In this document: piece after piece, positions 49,622-59,496 of the stretch
Position numbering within the stretch: position 1 is the stretch's first letter
Layout: every line of letters starts with the position of its first letter
Source of the DNA: Chloroflexota bacterium
Lineage (GTDB): Bacteria > Chloroflexota > Anaerolineae > Anaerolineales > Villigracilaceae
Direction: 5' to 3'
Assembly: GCA_016191845.1 (NCBI GenBank)
Contig: JACPVF010000005.1
Span: forward strand, 1-64,000
DNA length: 64,000 nucleotides
Notes under the pieces: generated by a model
Told to the model about the DNA's origin: nothing
What the model saw: the letters and a program-made list of their open reading frames with translations, nothing else
The model's database searches: none
Program-made: the position numbers and the translations under genes

Positions 49622-51725
49622 GACTACCTCCAAATGAACCGAATTGTACCCGCACATCCACGGCCACCGCACCTCGATCCAACACGCGCAATGGATTGAT
49701 CTCGATCTCCGCTATGTCATCGTTTTGCATGGACAGATGCGAAAGCCTGACCAGCACATCGACGACCGACTCTTCATCCGCAGGCGGGATGTTGCGGAAG
49801 CCCCGGAGTTTTCTCCCCGCCCAGGTCTTGCGGAGCATTTCCCGCGCCTCGGCCTGGTCCAACGGGGCCAGGCCAAAGGCCACATCCTTGAGCCCTTCCA
49901 CTTCCACGCCGCCTGAGCCGATCATCATCAACGGGCCGAATTGCGGGTCCCGCACCATGCCGACGATGACTTCCTGTCCCTGAGGAATCTGCCGCTGCAA
50001 GTGGATGCCGTCGATCTGCGCTTCGGGTCTGGCCGCGCAGACGCGCTCCAGCATGCGAGCATATCCTTCGCGGACCTGGGCTTGGTTTTGCAAATTCAAC
50101 ATCACCCCGCCCACGTCGGATTTGTGCGAGATATCGGGCGAGGCGATCTTCATCACCACGGGAAAGCCCAGTTCCTCGGCCAGGGTGGCGGCTTCGTCAG
50201 CGTTGCGCGCCAGACGAATGGGCGCGGTGGGAATGCCGTATTCAAGCAGGAGATCATCGATTGAGCCGCGAAGTCGGAAGGATTGCGGAAGGATGCTTTG
50301 TGGTTCTTCGTGTCTTTTTCGTTCAATAAATTCCGCGCGGCGGGAAAGCGCGCCCAGTGCGGACGCGGCGCGCTCGGGGAAGGGGTAGATGGGGACCTGC
50401 GAATTTTCAAACCTGGAACGAGCCGTTTCAACCAGCGTGGAACCCATCAAGGCTATCACCACGGGTTTGTCCGAGGCACGGATGAGCGGAATCATGGCTT
50501 CGGCGATGTCCTCGGCCTTGAACATGGGCGGCGGTGGCAGAATGACCATCACGCCGTCCACGGTTTCATCAGCCAGCAGGAGGTTGAGGCAGGTCGCATA
50601 CTGAGCGGGCGAGGCCGAAGCCAGCATGTCCACAGGGTTACGGACGGAGGCTGCGGGAGGCAATTCCGCAGATAGGGCCGCTCGCGTGGACTCACCCAAC
50701 AGGGCCAGGGTCAGGCCGTGATGCTCGAGGGCGTCAGCGGCGATCACGCCCGGGCCGCCCGCGTTGGTCAAAATTGCAATTCCTCCCTGAACGGAGGGAT
50801 GCGTAGCAGCTTGCAGTCGAATGGAGGTGCGCGGCAGCGGACAATTCTCCAAGGCCCGCGCCCAATCGAACATCTGCTCGGCGGTCTCAGCGCGCAACAC
50901 ACCCGCCTTGTAGAAAGCCGCATCGAAGGCGGTATCAGAGGCGGCCAGCGCGCCCGTATGCGAAGCGGCGGCCTTTTGTCCCGCTTCGAAACGGCCGACC
51001 TTGAGCGCAATGACAGGCTTACGTTGCGTCACCTCGCTGGCAATTTGCACGAAGCGCTGTCCGTCGGCAATGCCTTCCAGGTACATCACGATGACGCGGG
51101 TATGCTCGTCGGCGGCCAGCATGGGCAGCACGTCGGTCTCGTTGACGTCAGCCTGGTTGCCGAGGCTGACGATCTGCGAGAAGCCGAAGCCCTTTCCACG
51201 CGCCCAATCGATGATTGCGGCGCAGAACGCGCCCGAATGAGAGATGAAGCCGATATGACCTGCCGCGGGCATGGGCGGTTGAAGAAAGGTGGTGTCGAGC
51301 GGCAGGTGCGTGTCGAGCGTGCCGATGCAGTTCGGACCCAGCAGCCTGACTCCGTGCGCCCGGGCTGCTTCCACGCATTGACGTTCGAGCGCTGCACCCT
51401 CTTCGCCCACTTCGCGAAACCCCGAGGACATGATGATGGCGGCGTGGATGCCGCGCTGCCCGCAGACTGCAATGGTTTGCGGGGTGGCCTGCGGCGGGAC
51501 GATCAGGATGGCGAGATCCACGGGGTCGGGAATCTGGCTGAGGTCCGTGTATAACGGATGCTCGAACAGTGTGCCTGTCCGCTGGCCGATGAAATGGATC
51601 GCGCCCGCATACCCGCCCTGGACGAGATTACGCGCCACACCATAACCAAGTTTTTCGGGCGCTGTCGATGCGCCGATCACGACCACACCGCGTGGACGAA
51701 AGAAGGGGAGCAGGGAATTGTCCAT
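49611..51725 (-). CDS. ADP-forming acyl-CoA synthetase, fused subunits
   Basis: 704 residues. CoA-binding domain (GVVVIGASTAPEKLGYGVARN as shorter blocks, about 13-110), succinyl-CoA-synthetase-like domains with the phospho-His in AASHTGALAASD (about 250), and a C-terminal ATP-grasp domain (about 480-700; FPVVMKIASPDISHKSDVGGV). Alpha and beta parts of acetyl-CoA synthetase (ADP-forming) are joined in one chain; it makes ATP from acetyl-CoA or similar thioesters. There is no GNAT domain, so it is not a lysine acetyltransferase of the Pat type. Confidence 0.92.
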   Translation of the reverse strand: MDNSLLPFFRPRGVVVIGASTAPEKLGYGVARNLVQGGYAGAIHFIGQRTGTLFEHPLYTDLSQIPDPVDLAILIVPPQATPQTIAVCGQRGIHAAIIMSSGFREVGEEGAALERQCVEAARAHGVRLLGPNCIGTLDTHLPLDTTFLQPPMPAAGHIGFISHSGAFCAAIIDWARGKGFGFSQIVSLGNQADVNETDVLPMLAADEHTRVIVMYLEGIADGQRFVQIASEVTQRKPVIALKVGRFEAGQKAAASHTGALAASDTAFDAAFYKAGVLRAETAEQMFDWARALENCPLPRTSIRLQAATHPSVQGGIAILTNAGGPGVIAADALEHHGLTLALLGESTRAALSAELPPAASVRNPVDMLASASPAQYATCLNLLLADETVDGVMVILPPPPMFKAEDIAEAMIPLIRASDKPVVIALMGSTLVETARSRFENSQVPIYPFPERAASALGALSRRAEFIERKRHEEPQSILPQSFRLRGSIDDLLLEYGIPTAPIRLARNADEAATLAEELGFPVVMKIASPDISHKSDVGGVMLNLQNQAQVREGYARMLERVCAARPEAQIDGIHLQRQIPQGQEVIVGMVRDPQFGPLMMIGSGGVEVEGLKDVAFGLAPLDQAEAREMLRKTWAGRKLRGFRNIPPADEESVVDVLVRLSHLSMQNDDIAEIEINPLRVLDRGAVAVDVRVQFGSFGGSHAS

Positions 51726-51759
51726 GCGGGGATTAAACCACAGATACGGACATGCAGAT

Positions 51760-51801
51760 ACAAAAAGCCCTGAAGGGTTTCGGCCTTCAGGGCTTTTTGT
51801 A
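51760..51801. terminator. Bidirectional terminator
   Basis: ACAAAAAGCCCTGAAGG and CCTTCAGGGCTTTTTGT pair exactly around GTTTCGG, with T-runs on both strands. Confidence 0.93.
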
Positions 51802-51803
51802 GG

Positions 51804-52322
51804 TCAGAGCTTTTTTCTCAATGCGTTGATGCGCATGCTCAACCTGATAATAGTGTAGCCATACAGGATCAGCACGCAAAAGAAAAAGAAGGTCAAGATC
51901 TCGAGGAACGGGTCGGAGAGTCTATTCAGGTTATTTACATTCACGATCAGGATGGGCAGAATTGCCACCAAGATGAACAGGATGCGCTGATACTTCCGGG
52001 CCTTTGACTCGTTGTCACTGAAAATTTCCAATGATTCACCCTGGACTGTCTCCTTGCGGAAATATCGCCAGCTATTCATCTCACCCACGTATTCCCAACC
52101 CGCGTCCTGAAAGATCTGCAGGTAGTGGACAATGTCTTTCTGCTCGGTGAAGTAATCGAGTCGATAGACGAAATCTCTGGGTTCACCTTGCTCGAAGGTG
52201 TACCTGCCAGGCAGGGCAACCGACTGGAGATGCCAGCCCTGTCGTGCCATCTCGCGCAGCCAGCCTTCCTCCTTGTCATCATCCCAGGCCCAAAACCAGC
52301 GAAATAATTTGAGTGTTGTCAT
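51804..52322 (-). CDS. DUF2812 membrane protein
   Basis: 172 residues. LKLFRWFWAWDDDKEEGWLREMARQGWHL as shorter parts is the DUF2812 opening, then FVYRLDY and AGWEYVGEMNSWRYFRK; two C-terminal helices (about 113-135 and 140-160). These proteins commonly sit next to PadR regulators; their function is unknown. GGAGA lies before ATG 52322. The gene follows padR after 18 bases. Confidence 0.92.
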   Translation of the reverse strand: MTTLKLFRWFWAWDDDKEEGWLREMARQGWHLQSVALPGRYTFEQGEPRDFVYRLDYFTEQKDIVHYLQIFQDAGWEYVGEMNSWRYFRKETVQGESLEIFSDNESKARKYQRILFILVAILPILIVNVNNLNRLSDPFLEILTFFFFCVLILYGYTIIRLSMRINALRKKL

Positions 52323-52340
52323 GGCTTTCTCCAAAAAGAC

Positions 52341-52658
52341 TCACCAGTCTTTTGTCATTCTTCCGTTTTCCGCCATCAGTTCACAACGGCGGATGTGTTC
52401 CTTCAGGACGGTCTTGCCTTTCTCTGTCAAAGCGTAGGTCTTGCGGCGGTCGGCCTCTCCGACCTTGACGATCAGCCCTTCGCTTTCGAGGGTGGTAAAC
52501 GCCCCGTAGAGCGTGCCAGGCCCCACCTTGACCGTGCCCTGGCTCATCTCTTCCACCTTTTGCATCACAGCATATCCGTGCAGCGGCTCGACCAGTGCCA
52601 GCAGGATGTAGGCTGTGGACTCTGTGAAAGGGAGGTATTTTGCAAGGTTTTGATCCAT
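52341..52658 (-). CDS. PadR-family transcription regulator
   Basis: 105 residues. The winged helix FTESTAYILLALVEPLHGYAVM as shorter parts, KVGPGTLYGAFTTLESEGLIV and RRKTYALTEKGKTVLKEH match PadR. It likely represses itself and the DUF2812 gene by binding the three-copy palindrome in its promoter. Confidence 0.94.
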   Translation of the reverse strand: MDQNLAKYLPFTESTAYILLALVEPLHGYAVMQKVEEMSQGTVKVGPGTLYGAFTTLESEGLIVKVGEADRRKTYALTEKGKTVLKEHIRRCELMAENGRMTKDW

Positions 52659-52680
52659 GAAGCTCTCTTATGTCGATCTA

Positions 52681-52720
52681 TGATATATCGAATAACGATA
52701 TATTACCACACGATATATCG
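52681..52720. promoter_or_regulatory. Three-copy palindromic operator of the PadR operon
   Basis: TGATATATCG (52681-52690), CGATATATTA (52696-52705) and CGATATATCG (52711-52720) are three versions of one 10-bp palindrome with centres exactly 15 bases apart. They cover the spacer, the -10 box and the start region of the padR promoter. Confidence 0.82.
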
Positions 52721-52728
52721 GGTGTCAA
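52700..52728 (-). promoter_or_regulatory. Promoter of the PadR operon
   Basis: On the minus strand TTGACA (52728-52723), 17 bases and TAATAT (52705-52700). Confidence 0.87.
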
Positions 52729-52828
52729 TATAGCTATAAGGGCTTTTTATTCAGGATGCATACCAAGCCCGCCTGCCAAGTTTCCATGATATTATCGGAC
52801 ATATTCCAGCGAGAGGCAGAACCCGAGC

Positions 52829-55555
52829 GTGAAAGAGAAACAGGCAAAAGTCATCCTGATTGCGGGGTATTACGGATTCGAGAACGTAGGCGACGAGGCC
52901 ATCCTCAGCGCCATCCTGGCAGATTTCCGAAGGCAGCGCAAAAACCTGGATTTCATCGTAATCTCATCCAACCCCGAGCGCACTCAAACCGAACACGGTG
53001 TCCGCGCGGTGTACTGGCAGAATGTCAACGCCCTGCTGGATGCGGCGCGCGAATGTGACCTGGTGGTGCTGGGCGGCGGCGGTATCTTCCAGGATTATTG
53101 GGGTGTCCCCAAGAATGTCCACCTCACCAAATATCACTGGGGCATTTCCTATTACAGCAGCGTGGCGATGTTGGCCAACTTGTTCAAAAAGCCGCTCATG
53201 ATCTACTCGGTGGGTGTTGGTCCGCTCCTGACCGAGGATGGAAAAGAATGGACACGCCTGACCTTCGAATTGGCGGATGCGGCTACCGTGCGCGATCCCG
53301 AGTCCCTGGCTTTGCTCAAATCACTGGGCGTCTCCGCCAAAACAGTCCAGGTCAGACCGGACCCTGGCCTGAGCCTGACTCCAAAGGCCAAAGACGCCCC
53401 TGATATCTTTGCCTCTGCAGGCGTGGATCTGCGCGTACTGCCCGTTCTCGGTGTGTGCCTGCGCAATTGGACTGAGGGTGAAAAATCCACTGCCTGGAAG
53501 CAGGAACTGGCGGCAGCTCTTGATCATTTCCTGGAAGAATACAACGCACAGGTAGTCTTCATCCCCTTCCAAATCGTGGAGCATGAACTGGAAAACGATC
53601 ACGCTGTGGCGCTTGAGGTGATGGACCTGATGACGGTCAAGGAGCGGGCACATGCCATTCCCGCCACCCATTCCCCTGACGTGACGGCGGGCCTGATCTC
53701 GCGCTGCCGTGCCCTGGTGGGGATGCGCCTGCATTCGTTGGTCTTTGCCTCTGGTGCGGGAGTCCCCGCCGTGGCACTGGCCTATGATCCCAAAGTCCAT
53801 AACTTCATGCGCTCGCTGGGACAGTCTGCGTATGTGCAGGACTTGCAAGCCATGAACTCTGACGGGTTGACATCCACCTTGAACAACATGTGGAAACAAC
53901 GAACCCAAATTCGCGCGGCGCTCGTCGAACGCGCGGCGCAGATCAGACAGCAGGCGCATGAAAACACCCTGCTGGCGCTGGCCCTTCTCGACAAGTCGCC
54001 CGCCTTTGTCGAGAAGCCCGCCATGTATGACCCCTTGCGAGCGTGGGCGGCGCGGCAGGCTGGAGAACTGGCCATCCGTGAAGATCAATATCATGAACTG
54101 ACTGCTTTGGCGGCCAAGAATGCGCACGAGATCGATTATCTGACCTGGCAAGTAGCTTACGAGCGTCAACTGAAGGATGAGATTACCAGTAGCCGTGTGT
54201 ACAAGGTGGCGCTCCTATTGCGCAAATTGCGCATGTGGTTGTTCCCGCCTGGTGGATTCCGTGAGCGATTGTTCAAATGGCTGTATCGAACACCGAGCGA
54301 ACTCCCGGGGCGTATCCGTGAGGCGATTCGAAGGCATGGATTGCTGAAAGCCACCCTGCGTGGATTCTCCATCATCGGTATTCGCCTGGCCTATCCAATC
54401 AGGAAAGTGATTTTCAAGCAAAGGTTCGAACGCGAGATGACCCAACTAGAACAGGCCATCGCCGCACATGAAGGCTTCTTCGATATTTTCCACGTGCCGA
54501 TGGGCTGGAACACGCTGTTGTTCCAACGCTTCCAGCATGTTTCGTTGCAGGTAGCCAAGATGGGCGGATTCGCTCTGTATGGTGGACATCCCACCGTGGA
54601 CAAGGATGTCTTTGTTTACAAGGAAGTGAAGAAAAACCTGTTCGTCTTCAAGGCCACCGACCTGACCGTGACGAATCGTGTGTTGGCCGCCCTCGAAAAA
54701 CGCGCCGTCGACCAGACCGTTGTCTTGCGCATCCAATCCATCGACCTTGTCACTACTGCCGAGGATGTGCAAAGTTTCCTGCGGCGGGGCTTCCAGGTGG
54801 TGTATGAGTATATCGATGAGATCAGTCCCGAGATTACGGGCAACGTCCCAGACCTGGTCCACCGTCGACACGAGGGCATCCTCAAGGACGAGCGTGTGAT
54901 CGTCGTCGCCACCTCCGATCAATTGTTCGAGGAAGTCCAGCGTCACCGCACTCGAAATTGCATCCTGAGCACCAATGGTGTGGATGTGGACCATTGGCGC
55001 ATCTCCAGGGAAGATCCGCCCACCGACCTCAAACCCGCCCTGACGGGGCGCACAGTTGTAGGGTATCATGGCGCGTTGGCGAAATGGACCGACTACGATC
55101 TGTTACGCAGGATTGCTGACGACGGTAATTATGAATTGGTGTTGATCGGTCACGAACACGATGACGAGCTTCCAAAGAGCGGCCTGAAGGAACATCCGCG
55201 CGTTCATTTCCTTGGAAGCAAATCATATTTTGAATTGAATGCATACGCAGTCTGGTACGATATAGCCATCCTGCCCTTCCGCAAGACGGACCTCACCCAG
55301 GCCGTTTCGCCCGTCAAGATATTTGAGTACATGGCTGCCCGCAAACCAATCGTCAGTACCGACCTGCGCGAATGCAGGAAATATCAATCCTGCCTGATTG
55401 CAGAGACCCATGAGGAGTTTATGGCGCAATTGAGACATGCAGTGGACCTTGCAACCAACGAGACCTATCTTGGCATCTTGGACCGGGAGGCCGAAGAGAA
55501 TTCCTGGTACGCAAAGACCCATGAGATTCTGCGCCTGGCAGGGGTGAAGGCATGA
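52829..55555 (+). CDS. CsaB-like pyruvyltransferase fused to a glycosyltransferase
   Basis: 908 residues. The N-terminal half (about 1-385) is a polysaccharide pyruvyl transferase of the CsaB type: LIAGYYGFENVGDEAILSAIL as shorter parts, VLGGGGIFQDYWG, MIYSVGVGPLL, RPDPGLSL and RLHSLVFASGAGVP. A helical link (about 400-560) follows, then a GT-B-like glycosyltransferase (about 560-908) with VGYHGALAKWTDYDLL and ILPFRKTDLTQAVSPVKIFEYMAA. Pyruvylated wall polymers in CsaB systems hold S-layer proteins. GTG 52829 is the likely start. The fusion is unusual as far as I know. Confidence 0.9.
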   Translation: MKEKQAKVILIAGYYGFENVGDEAILSAILADFRRQRKNLDFIVISSNPERTQTEHGVRAVYWQNVNALLDAARECDLVVLGGGGIFQDYWGVPKNVHLTKYHWGISYYSSVAMLANLFKKPLMIYSVGVGPLLTEDGKEWTRLTFELADAATVRDPESLALLKSLGVSAKTVQVRPDPGLSLTPKAKDAPDIFASAGVDLRVLPVLGVCLRNWTEGEKSTAWKQELAAALDHFLEEYNAQVVFIPFQIVEHELENDHAVALEVMDLMTVKERAHAIPATHSPDVTAGLISRCRALVGMRLHSLVFASGAGVPAVALAYDPKVHNFMRSLGQSAYVQDLQAMNSDGLTSTLNNMWKQRTQIRAALVERAAQIRQQAHENTLLALALLDKSPAFVEKPAMYDPLRAWAARQAGELAIREDQYHELTALAAKNAHEIDYLTWQVAYERQLKDEITSSRVYKVALLLRKLRMWLFPPGGFRERLFKWLYRTPSELPGRIREAIRRHGLLKATLRGFSIIGIRLAYPIRKVIFKQRFEREMTQLEQAIAAHEGFFDIFHVPMGWNTLLFQRFQHVSLQVAKMGGFALYGGHPTVDKDVFVYKEVKKNLFVFKATDLTVTNRVLAALEKRAVDQTVVLRIQSIDLVTTAEDVQSFLRRGFQVVYEYIDEISPEITGNVPDLVHRRHEGILKDERVIVVATSDQLFEEVQRHRTRNCILSTNGVDVDHWRISREDPPTDLKPALTGRTVVGYHGALAKWTDYDLLRRIADDGNYELVLIGHEHDDELPKSGLKEHPRVHFLGSKSYFELNAYAVWYDIAILPFRKTDLTQAVSPVKIFEYMAARKPIVSTDLRECRKYQSCLIAETHEEFMAQLRHAVDLATNETYLGILDREAEENSWYAKTHEILRLAGVKA

Positions 55556-56862
55556 GGCGATTGTATGAACGACTGATCCAGCTGTTTTGGCGGTTGCCCA
55601 TTCCTGAGGGTGTCAAACGACGCCTTGCCGCGATTCGCCACCGCCTCTTCCCGCCTGTTCCGCCTGTCTCGAAGCGACCAAGCCCTGTTGTGCTCGACAA
55701 GTATGTCAGACAGGTGTTGTCGACGCCAGAGCTTTCGCCCGAATTCGTAGACCTTGCGCCTGATACCTACGAGCGCCAACCTGGCGACCCGATGCTGCTA
55801 GCTTACTATTTGCCACAGTTTCACCCTACGCCCGAAAATGACGAATGGTGGGGAAAGGGTGTCACCGAATGGCATAACGTCTCGCGTGCGGTGCCTCAAT
55901 ACGTGGGACACTATCAGCCACGCCTGCCTGCTGAATTGGGCCAATACGATTTACGCATCGTGGAAAACATTGCCCGTCAGGCTGAGTTGGCGAAGATCCA
56001 TGGCGTGTATGGGTTCGCCTATTATTTCTACTGGTTCGATGGGCGCCGCCTCCTCGACAAACCCCTCGACCTGTTCCTGAACAACCCGCAGATCGATTAT
56101 CCTTTCTGCCTGTGTTGGGCCAACGAGTCGTGGACTCGCCGCTTTGATGGGACCAGCGGCGAGGTCATCATGTACCAGAACGAATCGGTGGAGAGTTACA
56201 AGGCCTTCATCGAGAGCGTTAAACCGTATATGCAGGACAGGCGTTACATTCGCGTGGATGGCCGACCGCTGCTGATCGTGTATCGGCCTTCCTTCGTCCC
56301 GAATCCGCCCGAGGTCCTGGCCCACTGGCGGGAGGTTTGTCAGCGCGATGGGCTCGGCAATCCTTACATTATCGCCGTGAAAGAGAACACCTTCGACGGG
56401 GATTTGCTGGCTCTCGGCTTCGATGCCCAAAGCGAGTTCCACCCGGGCACGGTCTTCCGTTATTGCAATAATATTACTGCGCAACTTCCATTTGTCCGCG
56501 AGGATTTCAGGGGCCTGGTTCTTGACTACGAGGATCTGGTGAAGAATAAGAAGTATTTCAAATTCCAAGCCAGGAAATTGCACCGTGCCGTCATGCCCAT
56601 GTGGGACAATACGCCGCGCCGTAATAACACTGCCATGATTTATCATGGCGCCAGCCCTGCCTTGTACAAGGAATGGCTGGCCGACGTCTTGCGCGAGACC
56701 CGCTCCAACTCTGAGTTGGACAGCCCCTTTGTCTTCCTCAACGCCTGGAACGAGTGGGGCGAAAGCGCCTACCTCGAGCCTGACCGCCGTTATGGTTACG
56801 CTTTCCTGCGCGCCACTCGCGAGGCCATCGAAGAGACACGTACGCCCAATTCTGGGGAATGA
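55552..56862 (+). CDS. WbsX/GH99-like glycan protein
   Basis: 436 residues. LLAYYLPQFHPTPENDEWWGKG as shorter parts, GVTEWHNVSRA, YGFAYYFYWFDGRRLLDKPL and FCLCWANESWTRRFDG are the WbsX blocks, often in lipopolysaccharide or exopolysaccharide loci. The fold resembles glycoside hydrolase family 99, but the reaction in these loci is not settled. It overlaps the previous gene by four bases. Confidence 0.92.
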   Translation: MRRLYERLIQLFWRLPIPEGVKRRLAAIRHRLFPPVPPVSKRPSPVVLDKYVRQVLSTPELSPEFVDLAPDTYERQPGDPMLLAYYLPQFHPTPENDEWWGKGVTEWHNVSRAVPQYVGHYQPRLPAELGQYDLRIVENIARQAELAKIHGVYGFAYYFYWFDGRRLLDKPLDLFLNNPQIDYPFCLCWANESWTRRFDGTSGEVIMYQNESVESYKAFIESVKPYMQDRRYIRVDGRPLLIVYRPSFVPNPPEVLAHWREVCQRDGLGNPYIIAVKENTFDGDLLALGFDAQSEFHPGTVFRYCNNITAQLPFVREDFRGLVLDYEDLVKNKKYFKFQARKLHRAVMPMWDNTPRRNNTAMIYHGASPALYKEWLADVLRETRSNSELDSPFVFLNAWNEWGESAYLEPDRRYGYAFLRATREAIEETRTPNSGE

Positions 56863-56869
56863 ACCTCGC

Positions 56870-58309
56870 ATGGATCTTTCCTCGCTGACCTTTTTGTTTC
56901 TGTTCCTGCCTATCTTTCTGGGGATCTATCTGGTCGCCAGAAAGGAAATGCGCCTGTGGCTGATCGTACTGGCAGGATTGGTCTTCTTGGCGTGGGGAAA
57001 AAGCGCCGCGGCCCTCTGGCTGGGATTCGTCCTCTTGGCGAGTTATGGAATCGGACTGCTCCTGCCTGGGGCTAAGGAAGGGAAGCGGCCCTTCTGGCTT
57101 TGGTTGGGACTGGGCGCCAACCTGTTGCTTTTGGCTGTGTTCAAATTTTTGCTGGCATATGGGCCTCGTTTGCAGGCGGGATTACATTTCTCCGGCCTCT
57201 GGGCGGATCTGGTCAAAACCCCTGTCGTCCCGCTTGGCCTCTCGTACGTGACCTTCCAGGCGATCTCCTATCTCCTGGATGTGTGGCGTGGAAGCATTCC
57301 GCCAGAGCGGAATTTGCTGCGCTTTAGTGCCTACCTGCTCTTCTTCCCGAAACTGGTTTCGGGTCCGCTGATGCGTTACAAGCCGTTTGCCGACCAGACC
57401 CTCGACTTGAATCCCTCCTTTGATGCCATTGCGGATGGCATTCGTCGATTGTTTGTGGGGTTTGTCAAACGCGCTCTAATCGCCAATCAACTGGCCCTGG
57501 TCGCCAACTCGGTCTTCAATCTGCCTCAGCCACTGGTCGAGCCACGCTTTGCCTGGTTGGGCTTAATCACTTACACGTTACAGATCTACTTTGATTTTTC
57601 TGGATACACTGATATGGCAGTCGGGCTTGGCCGCATGATAGGTGTCCAGCTTCCTGAGAACTTCAATTTTCCCTACATTGCTCAAAGTGTCAGTGACTTT
57701 TGGCACCGCTGGCACATGACTCTTACAACCTGGTTCCGCGAATACGTCTTCTACCCGCTCGAACGTCGCCGTCTCCCGTGGATGGGGCAGCAAATCAATA
57801 TCTTGATCGTGTTTCTGCTTACAGGTATGTGGCATGGCCTCAAACCGACCTTCATCCTGTGGGGTCTTTGGCATGGCCTGTTCCTTGCTTTGGAGAGCCT
57901 TGGATTTGGCCGCTGGCTAAGCCGCGTTTGGAGACCTTTGAGGCATGTCTATACTCTGGTTATAGTGATGGTTGGTTGGATTTTTTTTCGCTCCAGCAAT
58001 CTGACCTTTGCCCTTGGATTTTTCCGCCGTCTGGCAGGAGATGCCAGTGGACTTTCTCCCCTGCCTTTCCTTGCGACTACCCCTTTACCTTTTATTGAGC
58101 CTTCAATGTTGGTCTATCTTCTGATAGGGATTCTGTTTTCCATGCCGCTTTCATCGTTCGTCGCCACACGCTGGAATAGGAATGTAAGCCCCAAGGCTTT
58201 CCTCGCTTATCGTATCCTCGCTGACCTCCTTTTGGCAAGTTTGTTTGTCTTAGGCCTATCGGCCACGCTCAGCCAGAGTTTTCTTCCCAATATCTATGCT
58301 TCGTTCTAG
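56870..58309 (+). CDS. MBOAT O-acyltransferase (AlgI-like)
   Basis: 479 residues, about 11 membrane helices. DFWHRWHMTLTTWFREYVFYPL as shorter parts and GMWHGLKPTFILWGLWHG (catalytic His) mark AlgI-type MBOAT proteins, which pass acetyl groups across the membrane to exported sugars. Start ATG 56870, seven bases after the previous stop. The next gene is the matching external acetyltransferase type. Confidence 0.94.
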   Translation: MDLSSLTFLFLFLPIFLGIYLVARKEMRLWLIVLAGLVFLAWGKSAAALWLGFVLLASYGIGLLLPGAKEGKRPFWLWLGLGANLLLLAVFKFLLAYGPRLQAGLHFSGLWADLVKTPVVPLGLSYVTFQAISYLLDVWRGSIPPERNLLRFSAYLLFFPKLVSGPLMRYKPFADQTLDLNPSFDAIADGIRRLFVGFVKRALIANQLALVANSVFNLPQPLVEPRFAWLGLITYTLQIYFDFSGYTDMAVGLGRMIGVQLPENFNFPYIAQSVSDFWHRWHMTLTTWFREYVFYPLERRRLPWMGQQINILIVFLLTGMWHGLKPTFILWGLWHGLFLALESLGFGRWLSRVWRPLRHVYTLVIVMVGWIFFRSSNLTFALGFFRRLAGDASGLSPLPFLATTPLPFIEPSMLVYLLIGILFSMPLSSFVATRWNRNVSPKAFLAYRILADLLLASLFVLGLSATLSQSFLPNIYASF

Positions 58310-58321
58310 CGGAGTTCGTTC

Positions 58322-59386
58322 ATGCAATTGACCGGTCGCCCTCAAATCCGTTATTCTGCTGCTTTCGTGGTGTTTGTATTGGGCGTTTTTCTATACGTCA
58401 TGGCGCGTAGTCTCAGTGGCGGGTGGAGCGGATTCGAAGCCAACTTTTACGAGCGGAAAACTCTCGTTGCGGCATACAACAGAATCCGACTCCAAATGGG
58501 AGATCGAGTCTTCCCACAGGTGGTGGTTGGCAGGGATGGATGGCTGTTATTCAATTCCGACGGAAACTTGGATTCCTACCAGAATTCAAATCTGCTCACG
58601 AACAGGCTGGAGACCATTCATCGTCAGATCGTCCTGTTGGATCGCTACTTCAAGGCGCGTGGCATCACGTTGATCGTGGTGGTGGCCCCGAACAAGGAAA
58701 CTATATACTCCAATAAGGTTCCTTCTGAGATCCAGAAGTTGGGCGATGAATCCCGCCTGGACTTGCTCCTGCAAATGTTTTCCGAGTCCGACCCCCCCAT
58801 CGTGATTGACCTTCGCAAGCCCCTGCAGGAAGCTCGTGCCGATGCCCAGGTCTACTACAAGACAGACACGCATTGGAACGCGTACGGAGCTTATGTCGCC
58901 TATCGGGAGATTCTTATCCGTGCCTCCCAGGTATATCCTGACCTTCAGCTGCTTGGCCTTGATCAATTCGGCCTGAAAGAAACAACTCCCGTGACCCTGG
59001 ACTTGGCCCGCCTCTTGGGTGGCGACTTTCCGCAGGAGTCTATGTTTTTGGTGCAGCCCAAGTTTGATTCAAACACATACTTTTATAGGATCCCCCCCTA
59101 TAGCAATATCTCCATCTCCACTTCGGACCTGAGTCAGCGGAAACTGGTGATATACCATGACTCCTTTGGGGATGCCTCCCTGAATGCTTATTTGAAGTAT
59201 TCTTTCAAAGAGGCAATCTATGTTCGCAACGCCGTCTCTGAGAAAGGTTTTGCCTCGACTGCCTGGGTGGATACGGTTGAACCAGATGTGGTGGTCATCG
59301 AGATCGCTGAGCGGAGCATGGTCTATCTTGATTATCTCCTGTCCAAACTTTTACGTGGCAAGGATACGTTACATCTTTTACCCTGA
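58322..59386 (+). CDS. AlgX/AlgJ-like SGNH acetyltransferase
   Basis: 354 residues. One N-terminal membrane helix (about 12-32), then an SGNH-like domain with VVVGRDGWLLFNSDG (about 62-76), DTHWNAYGAYVAYREIL (Asp-x-His pair near 182) and HDSFGDASLNAYLKYSF. It should transfer acetyl groups to the polymer outside the membrane, fed by the MBOAT protein encoded just before. Confidence 0.92.
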   Translation: MQLTGRPQIRYSAAFVVFVLGVFLYVMARSLSGGWSGFEANFYERKTLVAAYNRIRLQMGDRVFPQVVVGRDGWLLFNSDGNLDSYQNSNLLTNRLETIHRQIVLLDRYFKARGITLIVVVAPNKETIYSNKVPSEIQKLGDESRLDLLLQMFSESDPPIVIDLRKPLQEARADAQVYYKTDTHWNAYGAYVAYREILIRASQVYPDLQLLGLDQFGLKETTPVTLDLARLLGGDFPQESMFLVQPKFDSNTYFYRIPPYSNISISTSDLSQRKLVIYHDSFGDASLNAYLKYSFKEAIYVRNAVSEKGFASTAWVDTVEPDVVVIEIAERSMVYLDYLLSKLLRGKDTLHLLP

Positions 59387-59496
59387 TGTTTTTTCATGCC
59401 TTTGTAAACGGGAGAAATTTCGAAGGCAGGGCATGTGACGCAATTTTATGAGTTAGAATCGTCCAGGTGCCAAATTCTGTCACCCTCTCATCGAAA

